Part shown: positions 1-7,095 of the stretch, in pieces
Layout: each line of letters begins with the position of its first letter
Numbering within the stretch: position 1 is the stretch's first letter
DNA from: an uncultured Eubacterium sp.
GTDB taxonomy: Bacteria; Bacillota; Clostridia; Lachnospirales; Lachnospiraceae
Length of the DNA stretch: 25,743 nucleotides
NCBI GenBank assembly: GCA_910584065.1
Contig: CAJTZN010000048.1
Coordinates: 1-25,743, forward strand
Direction: 5' to 3'
Program-made: the position numbers and the translations under genes
Notes under the pieces: generated by a model
Database searches by the model: none
Told to the model about the DNA's origin: nothing
What the model saw: the letters and a program-made list of their open reading frames with translations, nothing else

Positions 1-2
1 AA

Positions 3-820
3 TTTACTGGCAAAATAGAAGTTTTTGACAAGGGGTTTTAGCCCTTGCATCATTAGATGAATTAGTTGCAGAAAAAACACAGATAATATTTGATGGCAGT
101 TATAAACCGAACGAAGATGAAATATTAAAAATTGAAAACTATCAGTTGTCTGACGAAATAAAAGATGTAATAAGAGATCCATTGGGAATGCCGAGTTTCA
201 AAAAAGATAATGATACATTTCCAGAAATAAAAGCAATATTGGTTGGAGAGAGGACAGAAGATGGAGAAACAGAAAAATTCAATGTAGTTTTTCAAAGATT
301 TAGAAAAGAACAATATATTTCAACCAAATGGTGTAATTTGATTTTTGAGAATAATACTTTTTTTCAGGAAAAAAGATTTGGAATTAGTATCGCAGATGGA
401 GTTGATTGTTATTATACTGATAAAGAGTTGCAATTTTCGACATTTTATTATGCTAGACAGATATTTGATTTAAGTGAATGCTATCGTTCCGCAACAGATA
501 GTGAGGTTGAATCCTTTACGACAAGTTCGAAATTAGCACTTGATAATTCAGAAGCGTTTAAAAGAATGGCTAATACTTGGATAAGAAGAAAAATTGCTAT
601 GATTAATGATTCTCAAGTTTTGGACAATTATTCGGCAAAAGAGATTAAATCTCGTGCGAAGCTTGTTGGAGTAGATATTGATGTAAAAGATAAAAAAATA
701 GTGATTCCGAAAGATAAAGAAAAAATCAAAATAATACTTGGATTTTTGGATGAAGAAGCCTATAAAGGACCATTTTCATAAAAGACTTTTTTGGCAAATT
801 CAAAGAGACAAGTACATTAA
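3..820 (+). pseudogene. Broken DUF4868 / KwaB-like protein gene
   Basis: The longest intact stretch runs from an in-frame TTG at 146 to TAA at 779-781, but the same frame is open back to 29, so the TTG is not a natural start. Before 29, coding-like sequence lies in another frame (reading ...FTGKIEVFDKG). Adding one G to the four-G run at 32-35 would join it to the main frame (...VLALASLDELVAEK). At the 3' end the TAA at 779 is followed in the same frame by KTFLANSKRQVH and a second TAA at 818-820. An N-S-K-R tail after a G-P-[FL]-S segment is what I remember for DUF4868 proteins, so the first TAA looks like a nonsense change of a CAA or similar codon. DUF4868 is the family of KwaB, a DNA-associated component of the Kiwa anti-phage system. 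The family assignment is from memory of the C-terminal pattern (FDLSECYRSATDSEVESF, later LGFLDEEAYKGPFS), so it is moderate. No KwaA membrane partner is in the window. The gene is probably inactive. Confidence 0.5.
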
Positions 821-881
821 ATAGTATGTGAATAATTCATGAAATTTTAAATGGAGTCATTATGTAAAGGAAGTGATATTT

Positions 882-2288
882 ATGGACATAAAGCAACTAA
901 TCGGTGAAGCCACAGATTACGATAAAAAACTTGCACTTGAAGAGAAGAAACCTAAAAGCTGGTGCAAGAGTATCAGTGCATTTGCCAATTGTTTTGGTGG
1001 CAAGTTGATATTTGGCGTGTCGAATGATAATGATTTGGTGGGGCTTGTAGATGCTGAAGGTGATGCAGAGAAAATTAGCGAAGCAATAAAAACACATTTG
1101 AATCCAATACCGGAGTTTAAGTTGTATTTTGAAAAAGATTGCGAAAAGATTTTTGTTATTGTGGAAGTTATGAAAGGGCAGCAGACACCATACTATTATG
1201 ATGGTGATGGACAACTCATTGCATTTATGCGTATAGGAAATGAAAGTGTTCCGGCAACTCCTTCACAGCTAAGAGAATTGGTGCTTCGTGGCAGCGGCGA
1301 AAGCTACGATAGTCTGAAATCAAGATATGATTTTGATAATATGTCCTTTACAAAATTAAAATCAGTATATAAACAGAGAACGGGGAATACATTTGAAGAT
1401 ACAGATTATGAATCTTTTGGACTGATTGATGAAAAAGGAAATCTAACGAATGCTGGAGCACTTCTGGCAGATGAATCACCGGTACGTCATTCCAGATTGT
1501 TTTGTACAAGATGGAATGGACTTACTAAAGCCTCAGGAATAGTGGATGCGCTTGATGATAAGGAATATACTGGCAGTCTTGTCACATTGTTGCAGGCGGG
1601 AACTGATTTTGTGAGAAATAATTCCAAGAAAGCATGGCGTAAGGTTGGTGACGGAAGAATTGAAATGCCTGATTATCCGGATAGAGCAGTGCTTGAAGGT
1701 GTAGTAAATGCATTGATTCATAGAAACTATATGGAGATAGGTAGTGAAGTCCATATAGATATGTTTGATGATAGAATTGAAATATATTCACCTGGCGGAA
1801 TGGTAAGTGGGATATCTCTAGAGGGAAAAGATTTGTTGAAAATCCCGTCAAAGCGGAGGAATCCGATATTAGCTGATATATTCAGCCATTTAAAATATAT
1901 GGAGCGTAGAGGTAGTGGATTTAAGAAGATATTGGCAGATTATGAGGGACAAGTAGAATTTGATGAAACCAAGATGCCGGTCTTTGAGGCAGATAATGAT
2001 GATTTTACATTGATTTTGTATAATTTGAATTATGGTTCTAATTATGCAACACATGCAAACAAAGAGAAAATTCATGGTGATACCCAAGATGATACTCAAG
2101 GTGATACCCAAGATGATACTCAAGAAAAAATCATCAAAATGATAAAGGAAAATCCGCAAGTATCAACGGCAGATATGGCCAAGGAATTAGAAATTGGAAT
2201 TGCAACAGTAAAACGAAAAATCAAAAAAATGTCTAATGTATCATATGTCGGAAGTGGTTACAGTGGACACTGGGAGATTAACGGATAG
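882..2288 (+). CDS. AlbA_2 (Schlafen-like) ATP-binding transcriptional regulator with winged-helix C-terminus
   Basis: The 468-residue product starts with an AlbA_2/divergent-AAA-4 domain (about 1-130; KSWCKSISAFANCFGGKLIFGV is the typical core). A RecG C-terminal-like HATPase_c_4 region follows (about 270-350), with ALIHRNY, EIYSPGG and ERRGSGF motifs. Next comes a repetitive acidic linker (GDTQDDTQ twice, 2076-2123), and the last ~55 residues look like a winged helix (STADMAKELEIGIATVKRKIKKM). Family members are putative DNA-binding regulators and are common next to defence or mobile genes; their targets are mostly unknown. The ATG at 882 is preferred over the GTG at 873 because AAAGGAAG at 865-872 sits 9 bases upstream of 882 but touches 873. 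The gene stands alone on its strand. Two large GAGAC palindromes downstream could be binding sites for this or another regulator, but nothing in the sequence proves it. Confidence 0.85.
   Translation: MDIKQLIGEATDYDKKLALEEKKPKSWCKSISAFANCFGGKLIFGVSNDNDLVGLVDAEGDAEKISEAIKTHLNPIPEFKLYFEKDCEKIFVIVEVMKGQQTPYYYDGDGQLIAFMRIGNESVPATPSQLRELVLRGSGESYDSLKSRYDFDNMSFTKLKSVYKQRTGNTFEDTDYESFGLIDEKGNLTNAGALLADESPVRHSRLFCTRWNGLTKASGIVDALDDKEYTGSLVTLLQAGTDFVRNNSKKAWRKVGDGRIEMPDYPDRAVLEGVVNALIHRNYMEIGSEVHIDMFDDRIEIYSPGGMVSGISLEGKDLLKIPSKRRNPILADIFSHLKYMERRGSGFKKILADYEGQVEFDETKMPVFEADNDDFTLILYNLNYGSNYATHANKEKIHGDTQDDTQGDTQDDTQEKIIKMIKENPQVSTADMAKELEIGIATVKRKIKKMSNVSYVGSGYSGHWEING
2076..2123 (+). repeat. 24-bp tandem repeat, two copies, in the linker of the AlbA_2 gene
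   Basis: The unit GGTGATACCCAAGATGATAC plus TCAA occurs twice back to back (2076-2099 and 2100-2123) and encodes GDTQDDTQ twice. Each unit is itself a near-duplicate of a 12-bp element (GATACYCAAGRT). The unit length is a multiple of three, so gain or loss of copies changes linker length without breaking the frame. Confidence 0.9.
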
Positions 2289-2515
2289 AAAGTGCATTAT
2301 TTTATTCAAGCTATGAAAAGAGAAAAAATAGCTTTTGAGCTAAATTAGTTCGAGTAATTATATTTTAGTCCAAGATGAAAGAAGAAAATGCTGATAAACA
2401 AAGGTTTTTCTTCTTGAACTGAAGCTCAAATTAGCTCAAGAGTGAAACAAATAAGTCGAAGAAATAATATTGGAAATGTGTGAATCCGGTGTAATCCAAG
2501 AGTATTCTGGAGTTA
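2289..2515. other. AT-rich intergenic stretch with weak hairpins, no gene found
   Basis: No convincing coding sequence. A perfect 7-bp inverted repeat (AAGCTAT / ATAGCTT, 2308-2314 and 2328-2334) and a 10-bp A/T-rich inverted repeat (AAGAAGAAAA / TTTTCTTCTT, 2379-2388 and 2406-2415) lie after the AlbA_2 gene. The second could act as a weak terminator, but it has a 17-base loop and no clean T-tract after the stem. Two AGCTCAA copies occur 10 bases apart (2423 and 2433). Confidence 0.4.
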
Positions 2516-2555
2516 GTCTCAACCAAGTCTCATGAGATTTGAGACTTGGCGAGAC
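2516..2555. repeat. GAGAC palindrome 1 (paired 10-11 bp-spaced boxes)
   Basis: The left arm has GTCTC at 2516 and CCAAGTCTCA at 2523-2532. The right arm has TGAGACTTGG at 2540-2549 and GAGAC at 2551-2555, with a 7-base loop. The 10-base inner arms are perfect complements. Within each arm the GTCTC/GAGAC boxes repeat every 10-11 bases, which is one DNA turn. Confidence 0.85.
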
Positions 2556-2612
2556 TACATAATATGGCAGAAAAGCGATAAAATCGGCATTTGTGGTTGA
2601 CTTGTATGAGTA

Positions 2613-2667
2613 CAGTCTCAAGTCAGTCTCATTTTTGACACTGTTTGTTGAGACTAACATGAGACTG
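2613..2667. repeat. GAGAC palindrome 2, adjoining a strong ribosome binding site
   Basis: The left arm 2613-2631 (CAGTCTCAAGTCAGTCTCA) pairs with the right arm 2649-2667 (TGAGACTAACATGAGACTG) at 17 of 19 positions around a 17-base loop. GTCTC boxes start at 2615 and 2626, and GAGAC boxes at 2650 and 2661, all 11 bases apart within an arm. The right arm runs directly into the GAGGAGG ribosome binding site at 2667-2673, so a DNA-bound protein or the folded RNA could control expression of the ORF that follows. Confidence 0.85.
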
Positions 2668-2682
2668 AGGAGGTTTAAAATC

Positions 2683-2778
2683 ATGGACATAAGCAAAAAA
2701 GACTGGAAATTATTTCGAGAAAGAGTATCAGACTGGCAGGAAAACTATATGAAAGGAATAAAAATAAGGAGGCGGAAG
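2683..2778 (+). pseudogene. Truncated small ORF (MDISKKDWKLFRE family) fused in frame to the DUF362 gene
   Basis: An ATG at 2683 sits 9 bases after a near-perfect Shine-Dalgarno (GAGGAGG, 2667-2673) and opens MDISKKDWKLFRERVSDWQE, followed by NYM. From memory this is the N-terminus of a small (about 100-residue) uncharacterised protein frequent in Lachnospiraceae, sometimes mislabelled as a multidrug transporter. After about residue 23 the similarity I recognise ends, and the frame continues without a stop into the signal peptide of the DUF362 gene. It reads as a remnant whose 3' part was lost by deletion. If translated from here it would put 32 hydrophilic residues in front of a signal peptide. 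Confidence 0.5.
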
Positions 2779-4353
2779 ATGAAACAGAACATGATGATAC
2801 ATCGGTTGGAAACAGTTATTATGGCATTTGCCATCATCGTTTCGTTTGTAAACGGTTTGAATGTACAGGCGGCAGGCAGTTCTGGCAGCATATCCCTTAG
2901 TAAAGCCAGTATCTCAGTGAAAGAAGGAATGACTGGGAAAATCACGGTAAAAAATAAACCAGCAGGGGCAAAAGTTTTGTGGAGCAGTAAAAATAAAAAG
3001 ATTGCCAAAGTAAAAAAAGGAATCATAACTGGTTTGGAACGGGGAAAAACAGTAGTAACCTGTAAAGTTGCCTACTGGCAGGGACAAAAAAAGAAAACAA
3101 AAGAATTAAAGGCAGCAGTTACAGTAAAGAACAATAAACAGGTTTATCCAAAACATAAACCATATGGTAAAGGCGTAGGGGCAAAACCGGGGCGGGTTGT
3201 CTGGAGTCATAATCCCCAATCGGTTCAATGGAATGGAAAAGGATACTGGTGGCAGACAGGTCATTTTGATGAAAAAGTCATTACAAAGATGTTTCAGAAT
3301 AGTATTGCCTCTCTGGGTGGTGCAAAAAAGGCGAAAACAGGCTGGGAGAAATTATTTCAGGCGCAAAATAAGAGACGGGGAAAGGAAAATAAAAAGTATA
3401 TAAAGGGTGAGAAGATAGCTATTAAAGCGAACATCAACGGCTCCGGAGTATTTGATGATGATGACAGCGGAAAGACAAACATGAGTTATACCAATCCGGT
3501 TCTGCTAAAGGTACTGCTGACTTCCCTTGTAAAAGACGCAGGCGTGGCGCCCTCGGATATTACCGTTTATGATGTATCCCGTATTTTTCCTACTTATATG
3601 GTTGAAATGTGCACCAAAGGAGAATTGAAAGGTGTTCACTTTGTAGGGAGAAATAATGGGGCGGCAGACAAGAAAAAACCGATTCACTGGTCATATTCCT
3701 TCCGCGGTGCAGTGAATTACCTGCCAACCTGCGTGACAAACGCAGAGTATGTCATCAATTTTGCCAATCTGAAGGGGCATAGTTACGGAATTACCCTCTG
3801 CGGAAAAAATCATTTTGGTTCTTTTATCAATGGGAATGAAATGCGTCCGCCGGAGGGGGCGAATCTTCATCAGTTTCTTACTATGGATGCGATGGGGGTT
3901 TATAGTCCGCTGGTTGATCTGATGGCAAATGATGAACTGGGAAACAAGACTGTCCTGTATATGTTAGATGCCCTTATTTGTGCTCCATCCGAGGGGGATG
4001 ATATTACAGGCAGCAACGCGAAATGGGAACAGAGTCCTTTCAATGGGTATTATACATCCAGTATTTTTGTTTCACAGGATCCGGTGGCGATCGATTCTGT
4101 CGGAGCTGATTTTCTGATGAATGAGCCGGTAGTGACGAATCATAACGACAGCCTGAACAACAATGCCACGGTAGAGAATTATCTGCACGAGGCGGCGCTG
4201 GCAAAGAAAGCACCATCCGGAAATGTATACAAAAACGGCGACGGAAAAAAAGTATCAAATCTGGGCGTTCATGAACACTGGAATAATCCGGTCAGTAAAA
4301 AGTATAGCCGCAATCTCGGAAAAAAAGAGGGCATTGAATTAGTGAAAGTATAG
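2779..4353 (+). CDS. Secreted Big2-domain DUF362 protein
   Basis: The 524-residue product begins with a signal peptide (residues 1-32, hydrophobic core VIMAFAIIVSFV, probable cleavage after VQAA). A Big2 bacterial Ig-like domain follows at about 36-116 (ISLSKASISVKEGMTGKITV ... VLWSSKNKKIAKVKKGIITG). The remainder is DUF362 (about 205-500; IAIKANINGSG, YTNPVLLKVLLTSLV, DPVAIDSVGADFL). Many DUF362 proteins carry 4Fe-4S ferredoxin motifs; I see no CxxCxxC cluster here. DUF362 has no settled function, and the Ig domain suggests an extracellular, perhaps wall-associated, role. No sortase or C-terminal membrane anchor is visible. The ATG at 2779 follows AAGGAGG (2766-2772) by 6 bases and starts a proper signal peptide. 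The frame is also open upstream to 2593, which includes the truncated small ORF at 2683. Confidence 0.85.
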   Translation: MKQNMMIHRLETVIMAFAIIVSFVNGLNVQAAGSSGSISLSKASISVKEGMTGKITVKNKPAGAKVLWSSKNKKIAKVKKGIITGLERGKTVVTCKVAYWQGQKKKTKELKAAVTVKNNKQVYPKHKPYGKGVGAKPGRVVWSHNPQSVQWNGKGYWWQTGHFDEKVITKMFQNSIASLGGAKKAKTGWEKLFQAQNKRRGKENKKYIKGEKIAIKANINGSGVFDDDDSGKTNMSYTNPVLLKVLLTSLVKDAGVAPSDITVYDVSRIFPTYMVEMCTKGELKGVHFVGRNNGAADKKKPIHWSYSFRGAVNYLPTCVTNAEYVINFANLKGHSYGITLCGKNHFGSFINGNEMRPPEGANLHQFLTMDAMGVYSPLVDLMANDELGNKTVLYMLDALICAPSEGDDITGSNAKWEQSPFNGYYTSSIFVSQDPVAIDSVGADFLMNEPVVTNHNDSLNNNATVENYLHEAALAKKAPSGNVYKNGDGKKVSNLGVHEHWNNPVSKKYSRNLGKKEGIELVKV

Positions 4354-4485
4354 TATGTCAGATGGCAGGTGTCTTGTTTTATGTTTGATCGAGAGGAAAT
4401 CTGATTCGCAGATAAGATCAGTGTTTGGTAGAAAATGCCAAAGGTGACAGCGGATTTAACCGCATCGTGGAAACAGCATTTTTGA

Positions 4486-4653
4486 AGGCTGGCAGGAGCA
4501 GCGAGGTTTTCGGATGAGTACAGCCAATATGGGGAATTTACCGGAACAATGGTGGGGATGACATGTGCTGACCGGGTAAAGCACCAGCATTATGCGGACT
4601 TTGATTTTTTTGAGTATGTCGCAGAGGAACAGAAAGACAGGAGTGTGAAATAG
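4486..4653 (+). pseudogene. C-terminal remnant of a GH43-family glycosidase gene
   Basis: After an in-frame TGA at 4483-4485 the frame is open to TAG at 4651. It encodes about 47 recognisable residues: YSQYGEFTGTMVGMTCADRV, then KHQHYADFDFFEYVAEEQKD. This matches the typical extreme C-terminus of glycoside hydrolase family 43 (beta-xylosidase / arabinofuranosidase) proteins, as I remember them. No catalytic part is present and no start codon with a ribosome site precedes it, so this is a leftover of a deleted gene. The rest of the gap between the DUF362 gene and the kinase gene (4354-4485 and 4654-4711) shows nothing else I can assign. Confidence 0.65.
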
Positions 4654-4711
4654 CCGACAGGAAAGGGCAAGGAGATTCTTATGAATGAAAATTTTCCGTA
4701 ATTTGTCACCT

Positions 4712-6028
4712 TCATATTTTCAGCATCACATCGACAAAGAATTCCGTACCGCTGTGCGAAGCCTGTGCCGAGCCGCCGTACTTTTCCGCTGCCGCTGCAA
4801 TAGCAGTAAGCCCAATCCCATTCCCGCTGTGCTTTGTGGAGCGGTAGCTGTCCTTCCCTTTCCGCACCCTGCCGTCAAAGTTGTTGGTGGAAACGATATA
4901 CAGCCTGTTGCCATGGCGGATCTCCGTGGTCAGGCAGAAATACCGTTTGTCCTCCGGCACGGTGCGGCACCCGTCGATGGCGTTTTCCATCAGATTCCCG
5001 AACAGGGAAACCATGTCAAGCTCGGTAGTGGGCAGCGGTTCCGGAAGCTCAATGTGCCAGTCCGTGTCGATGCCCGCACAAACAGCCATTTCGTAGTAAT
5101 AGCCAAACAGTGCATTCAGTGCGGCATTGGCGCAGTAGTTTACGGGAGTGTTCTCCGCGAGGCGGGCTTCGTATCCGGCGAGATGTGTCCGGATGCTGCC
5201 GATGTCACCTTTTTCCGCAAGCGATGTAAGCAGGCGCACAGAGTGGCGGAAATCATGGCGCAGTCCGGCGGTCTGGCGCATGTGATCCTGCAATGCCCGG
5301 TACTGGCGGGACTGCATTTCAAGAAGATGGGTATGTTCCTTCAGTTCTGCGTGCTCCAGTATAACGGTTGTACCCAGGTAAAAAAGCAAATAGATTGCTG
5401 TGAGGATTGCTAGCATGCATCCCTCCATCAGAAGGAAAAGGAAATACATACGCCCTGTATGGATCGTCTGGTAGGACTGGGGGACAGCCACTACATTGAA
5501 GATCAGGAAGACCGAGGACAATAGGATGGTAAAGTACCATATTTTTGGGATGTCCAAACAGTCGATTATCTGGAAAAAAAGCCCGCAGGCAGGCCATGCA
5601 AAAGCGGCGGCAACCACGCAGGAAAGTACAAGCTGGAAAAAAGCCGCTTCTACGGAGAAGTCTGCCGCGCCTGACGACGGGTGCAGGAAAGCGTCAAAGG
5701 CATAGGCGAACTGCGCCGGAAAGGTTTGGACGGCACAGACACCCACATAGACGGCAAGGCACTTTGGCAGACTTGCCGTCACAGTGCAGCGGTATGGGAA
5801 AAAGAGCAGGAGGAGGGACGGCAGGAGAATGATATTTACATCGATCCGCAGCAGGGCACACAAGGCGGAGCAAAGAAAAGCGTATGGGAGAAGGACAGCC
5901 ATGCATAGTGCGGCCGTCCTGCGCAGCGTGTACTTCATCTGGTTTTTCATTGTATAATAGCAGGATGCCGCCGAAGGCAGAAGTACCAAAAAATGCAGCA
6001 GCGCCGATAACCATCTGGTCATATCCAT
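4712..6028 (-). CDS. GHKL-family sensor histidine kinase (AgrC-like)
   Basis: The 438-residue membrane kinase has an N-terminal half (1-225) of about six hydrophobic segments, as in AgrC-type peptide-sensing kinases. A short linker leads to the phosphoacceptor motif RHDFRH at 257-262 (His258 the likely phosphate site). The GHKL ATPase domain has an N-box NLMENAIDGC (345-354) and a G-box GNGIGLTAI near the end. It lies downstream of the LytTR regulator gene on the same strand and overlaps its end (ATG at 6028, or a second ATG at 6022 that forms an ATGA overlap), so the two are translationally coupled and form one two-component system. AAAGGGG upstream fits the ATG at 6028. No AgrD/AgrB-like peptide genes are seen here, so the signal is unknown. 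Confidence 0.9.
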   Translation of the reverse strand: MDMTRWLSALLHFLVLLPSAASCYYTMKNQMKYTLRRTAALCMAVLLPYAFLCSALCALLRIDVNIILLPSLLLLFFPYRCTVTASLPKCLAVYVGVCAVQTFPAQFAYAFDAFLHPSSGAADFSVEAAFFQLVLSCVVAAAFAWPACGLFFQIIDCLDIPKIWYFTILLSSVFLIFNVVAVPQSYQTIHTGRMYFLFLLMEGCMLAILTAIYLLFYLGTTVILEHAELKEHTHLLEMQSRQYRALQDHMRQTAGLRHDFRHSVRLLTSLAEKGDIGSIRTHLAGYEARLAENTPVNYCANAALNALFGYYYEMAVCAGIDTDWHIELPEPLPTTELDMVSLFGNLMENAIDGCRTVPEDKRYFCLTTEIRHGNRLYIVSTNNFDGRVRKGKDSYRSTKHSGNGIGLTAIAAAAEKYGGSAQASHSGTEFFVDVMLKI

Positions 6029-6822
6029 GTTCCGTCCCCTTTCTTGATGCCGTCCGCCGCAGTACGTCTGGCAAAGTGTGCCTGACGCTCCCGTATTTTC
6101 CCGAAATGGTAATCCTTCGCTGCCTGCTCGATCTGCAGGCGGCTCCGTACACGGATCGGGAATTTCGCGCCATTTTCCATGACGCAGCAGTTGTTTTCAA
6201 ACTCAAGGATGTATTCGGCGTTTACGGTGATGCCTTTGTTGACCGGAAGAAAACGGGAATCCCCGCCGGTAAGCTCCACAAATTCCGGCATGGTCAAGCG
6301 GCAGTGCAGCGTTTCCCCGCCGCTCAGGGCGATGTCAAGATAATGTGCGTCCGTGATGACAGAGGTGATTTCGTCAAGGAATACCCGGACCGTTTTTCTG
6401 TCGCTGACCACCTCTATGTATTTTTGCAGCGGCGGAACCACGTCCAGAATGTCCGTGAGGACCTGGAAGATGCGCTGCGGGGAGAGCGGCTTGGTGATGT
6501 ATTCAAATGCGTGGCAGGAAAAGGCCTCCGGCATGAAGTCCATGCTGGAGGTCAGGAACACAAGGACACACCTGTTGTCCATGCCCCGCATTTTCATCGC
6601 GGCGGTAACACCGTCCATGCCATCCATGTAAATGTCCATAAAAACGGCAGAGAAACTGCTATTGGCAGAAAAGCCGCCATTTTCAAATGCTTCAAGAAAA
6701 TCCTTCCCGTTTAGGAATGGGACGGTTTCAATCTGACAGCAGTGCTGTATGCAAAAATCGCGGACAAGTTTTGACATCTCATCCAAATACTCCGGTTCAT
6801 CATCTACTAAAGCGATCTTCAA
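6019..6822 (-). CDS. LytTR-family response regulator (AgrA-like)
   Basis: The 267-residue product has an N-terminal receiver (1-125) with acidic pocket DDE at 7-9, phosphoacceptor Asp63 (FMDIYM) and conserved Lys111 (KP). A LytTR DNA-binding domain occupies about 134-235 (YIEVVSDRKTVRVFLDEIT ... FLPVNKGITVNAEYI). A basic tail of about 27 residues follows that many relatives lack. LytTR proteins bind paired direct repeats about two DNA turns apart. Such a pair (TTGACGTTCCTGC twice, 20 bp apart) lies about 80 bp upstream of this gene and again upstream of the lipoprotein operon at 8632. The start is TTG at 6822, supported by a GGGGG Shine-Dalgarno about 6 bases upstream; no ATG fits. It is first in a two-gene operon with the GHKL kinase. 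Confidence 0.9.
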   Translation of the reverse strand: MKIALVDDEPEYLDEMSKLVRDFCIQHCCQIETVPFLNGKDFLEAFENGGFSANSSFSAVFMDIYMDGMDGVTAAMKMRGMDNRCVLVFLTSSMDFMPEAFSCHAFEYITKPLSPQRIFQVLTDILDVVPPLQKYIEVVSDRKTVRVFLDEITSVITDAHYLDIALSGGETLHCRLTMPEFVELTGGDSRFLPVNKGITVNAEYILEFENNCCVMENGAKFPIRVRSRLQIEQAAKDYHFGKIRERQAHFARRTAADGIKKGDGTWI

Positions 6823-6859
6823 ACTGTTTCCCCCTTCATTTCATATAAAATTCAATCTA

Positions 6860-6868
6860 ATTATATCA
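6860..6868 (-). promoter_or_regulatory. Extended -10 promoter for the LytTR-kinase operon
   Basis: On the minus strand this reads TGATATAAT, an extended -10 element (TGn-TATAAT), 38 bases before the TTG start. No good -35 is present at the expected spacing (about 6883-6888). The 35-bp direct-repeat element lies a further 12 bases upstream, which fits activator-assisted or autoregulated transcription. Confidence 0.55.
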
Positions 6869-6900
6869 TGGTATAAAGGGATACGCTACTAAAAAATATC

Positions 6901-6935
6901 TGTTGACGTTCCTGCCAGAAAATTGACGTTCCTGC
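6901..6935. promoter_or_regulatory. Putative LytTR operator, copy 1 (double direct repeat)
   Basis: The 13-mer TTGACGTTCCTGC occurs at 6903-6915 and again at 6923-6935, a 20-bp period, so both boxes face the same side of the helix. The whole 35-base segment from TG at 6901 is repeated exactly at 8513-8547. Paired direct repeats about 20-22 bp apart are characteristic of LytTR-domain binding sites. The site sits between the divergent LytTR gene and the plus-strand ATPase gene. Confidence 0.7.
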
Positions 6936-7016
6936 TAAGGTAGACTGCATAGCTTTTGTGGATGCGTAAAAACTGTGGCGGCTATGGAAAAATACCGCTA
7001 AGTTTTAATTTTGATA

Positions 7017-7044
7017 TTGACTTTTGGAAAAGATACAATATAAT
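7017..7044 (+). promoter_or_regulatory. Near-consensus sigma-A promoter for the ATPase gene
   Basis: TTGACT (7017-7022) and TATAAT (7039-7044) are separated by 16 bases, 52 bases before the ATG at 7096. The strong match suggests expression that does not need the nearby LytTR operator. Confidence 0.7.
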
Positions 7045-7095
7045 ATAGTTAAAATATGATGTGAAAGTGCAGCAAGTTTTAATTTGGAGGGGAAT

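Noticed and set aside
3..820. A working Kiwa defence system
   Set aside because: Only a damaged KwaB-like gene is visible and no KwaA partner is in the window.
2379..2415. Terminator after the AlbA_2 gene
   Set aside because: The stem is almost all A/T, the loop is 17 bases and no clean T-run follows the stem, so it is only a weak possibility.
4685..5413. Plus-strand 242-codon open frame
   Set aside because: It is antisense to the GHKL kinase gene in GC-rich coding sequence and shows no domain or ribosome-site support.
5884..6714. Plus-strand 276-codon open frame
   Set aside because: It lies antisense to the LytTR regulator, which has clear domain motifs, and its translation has no recognisable features.
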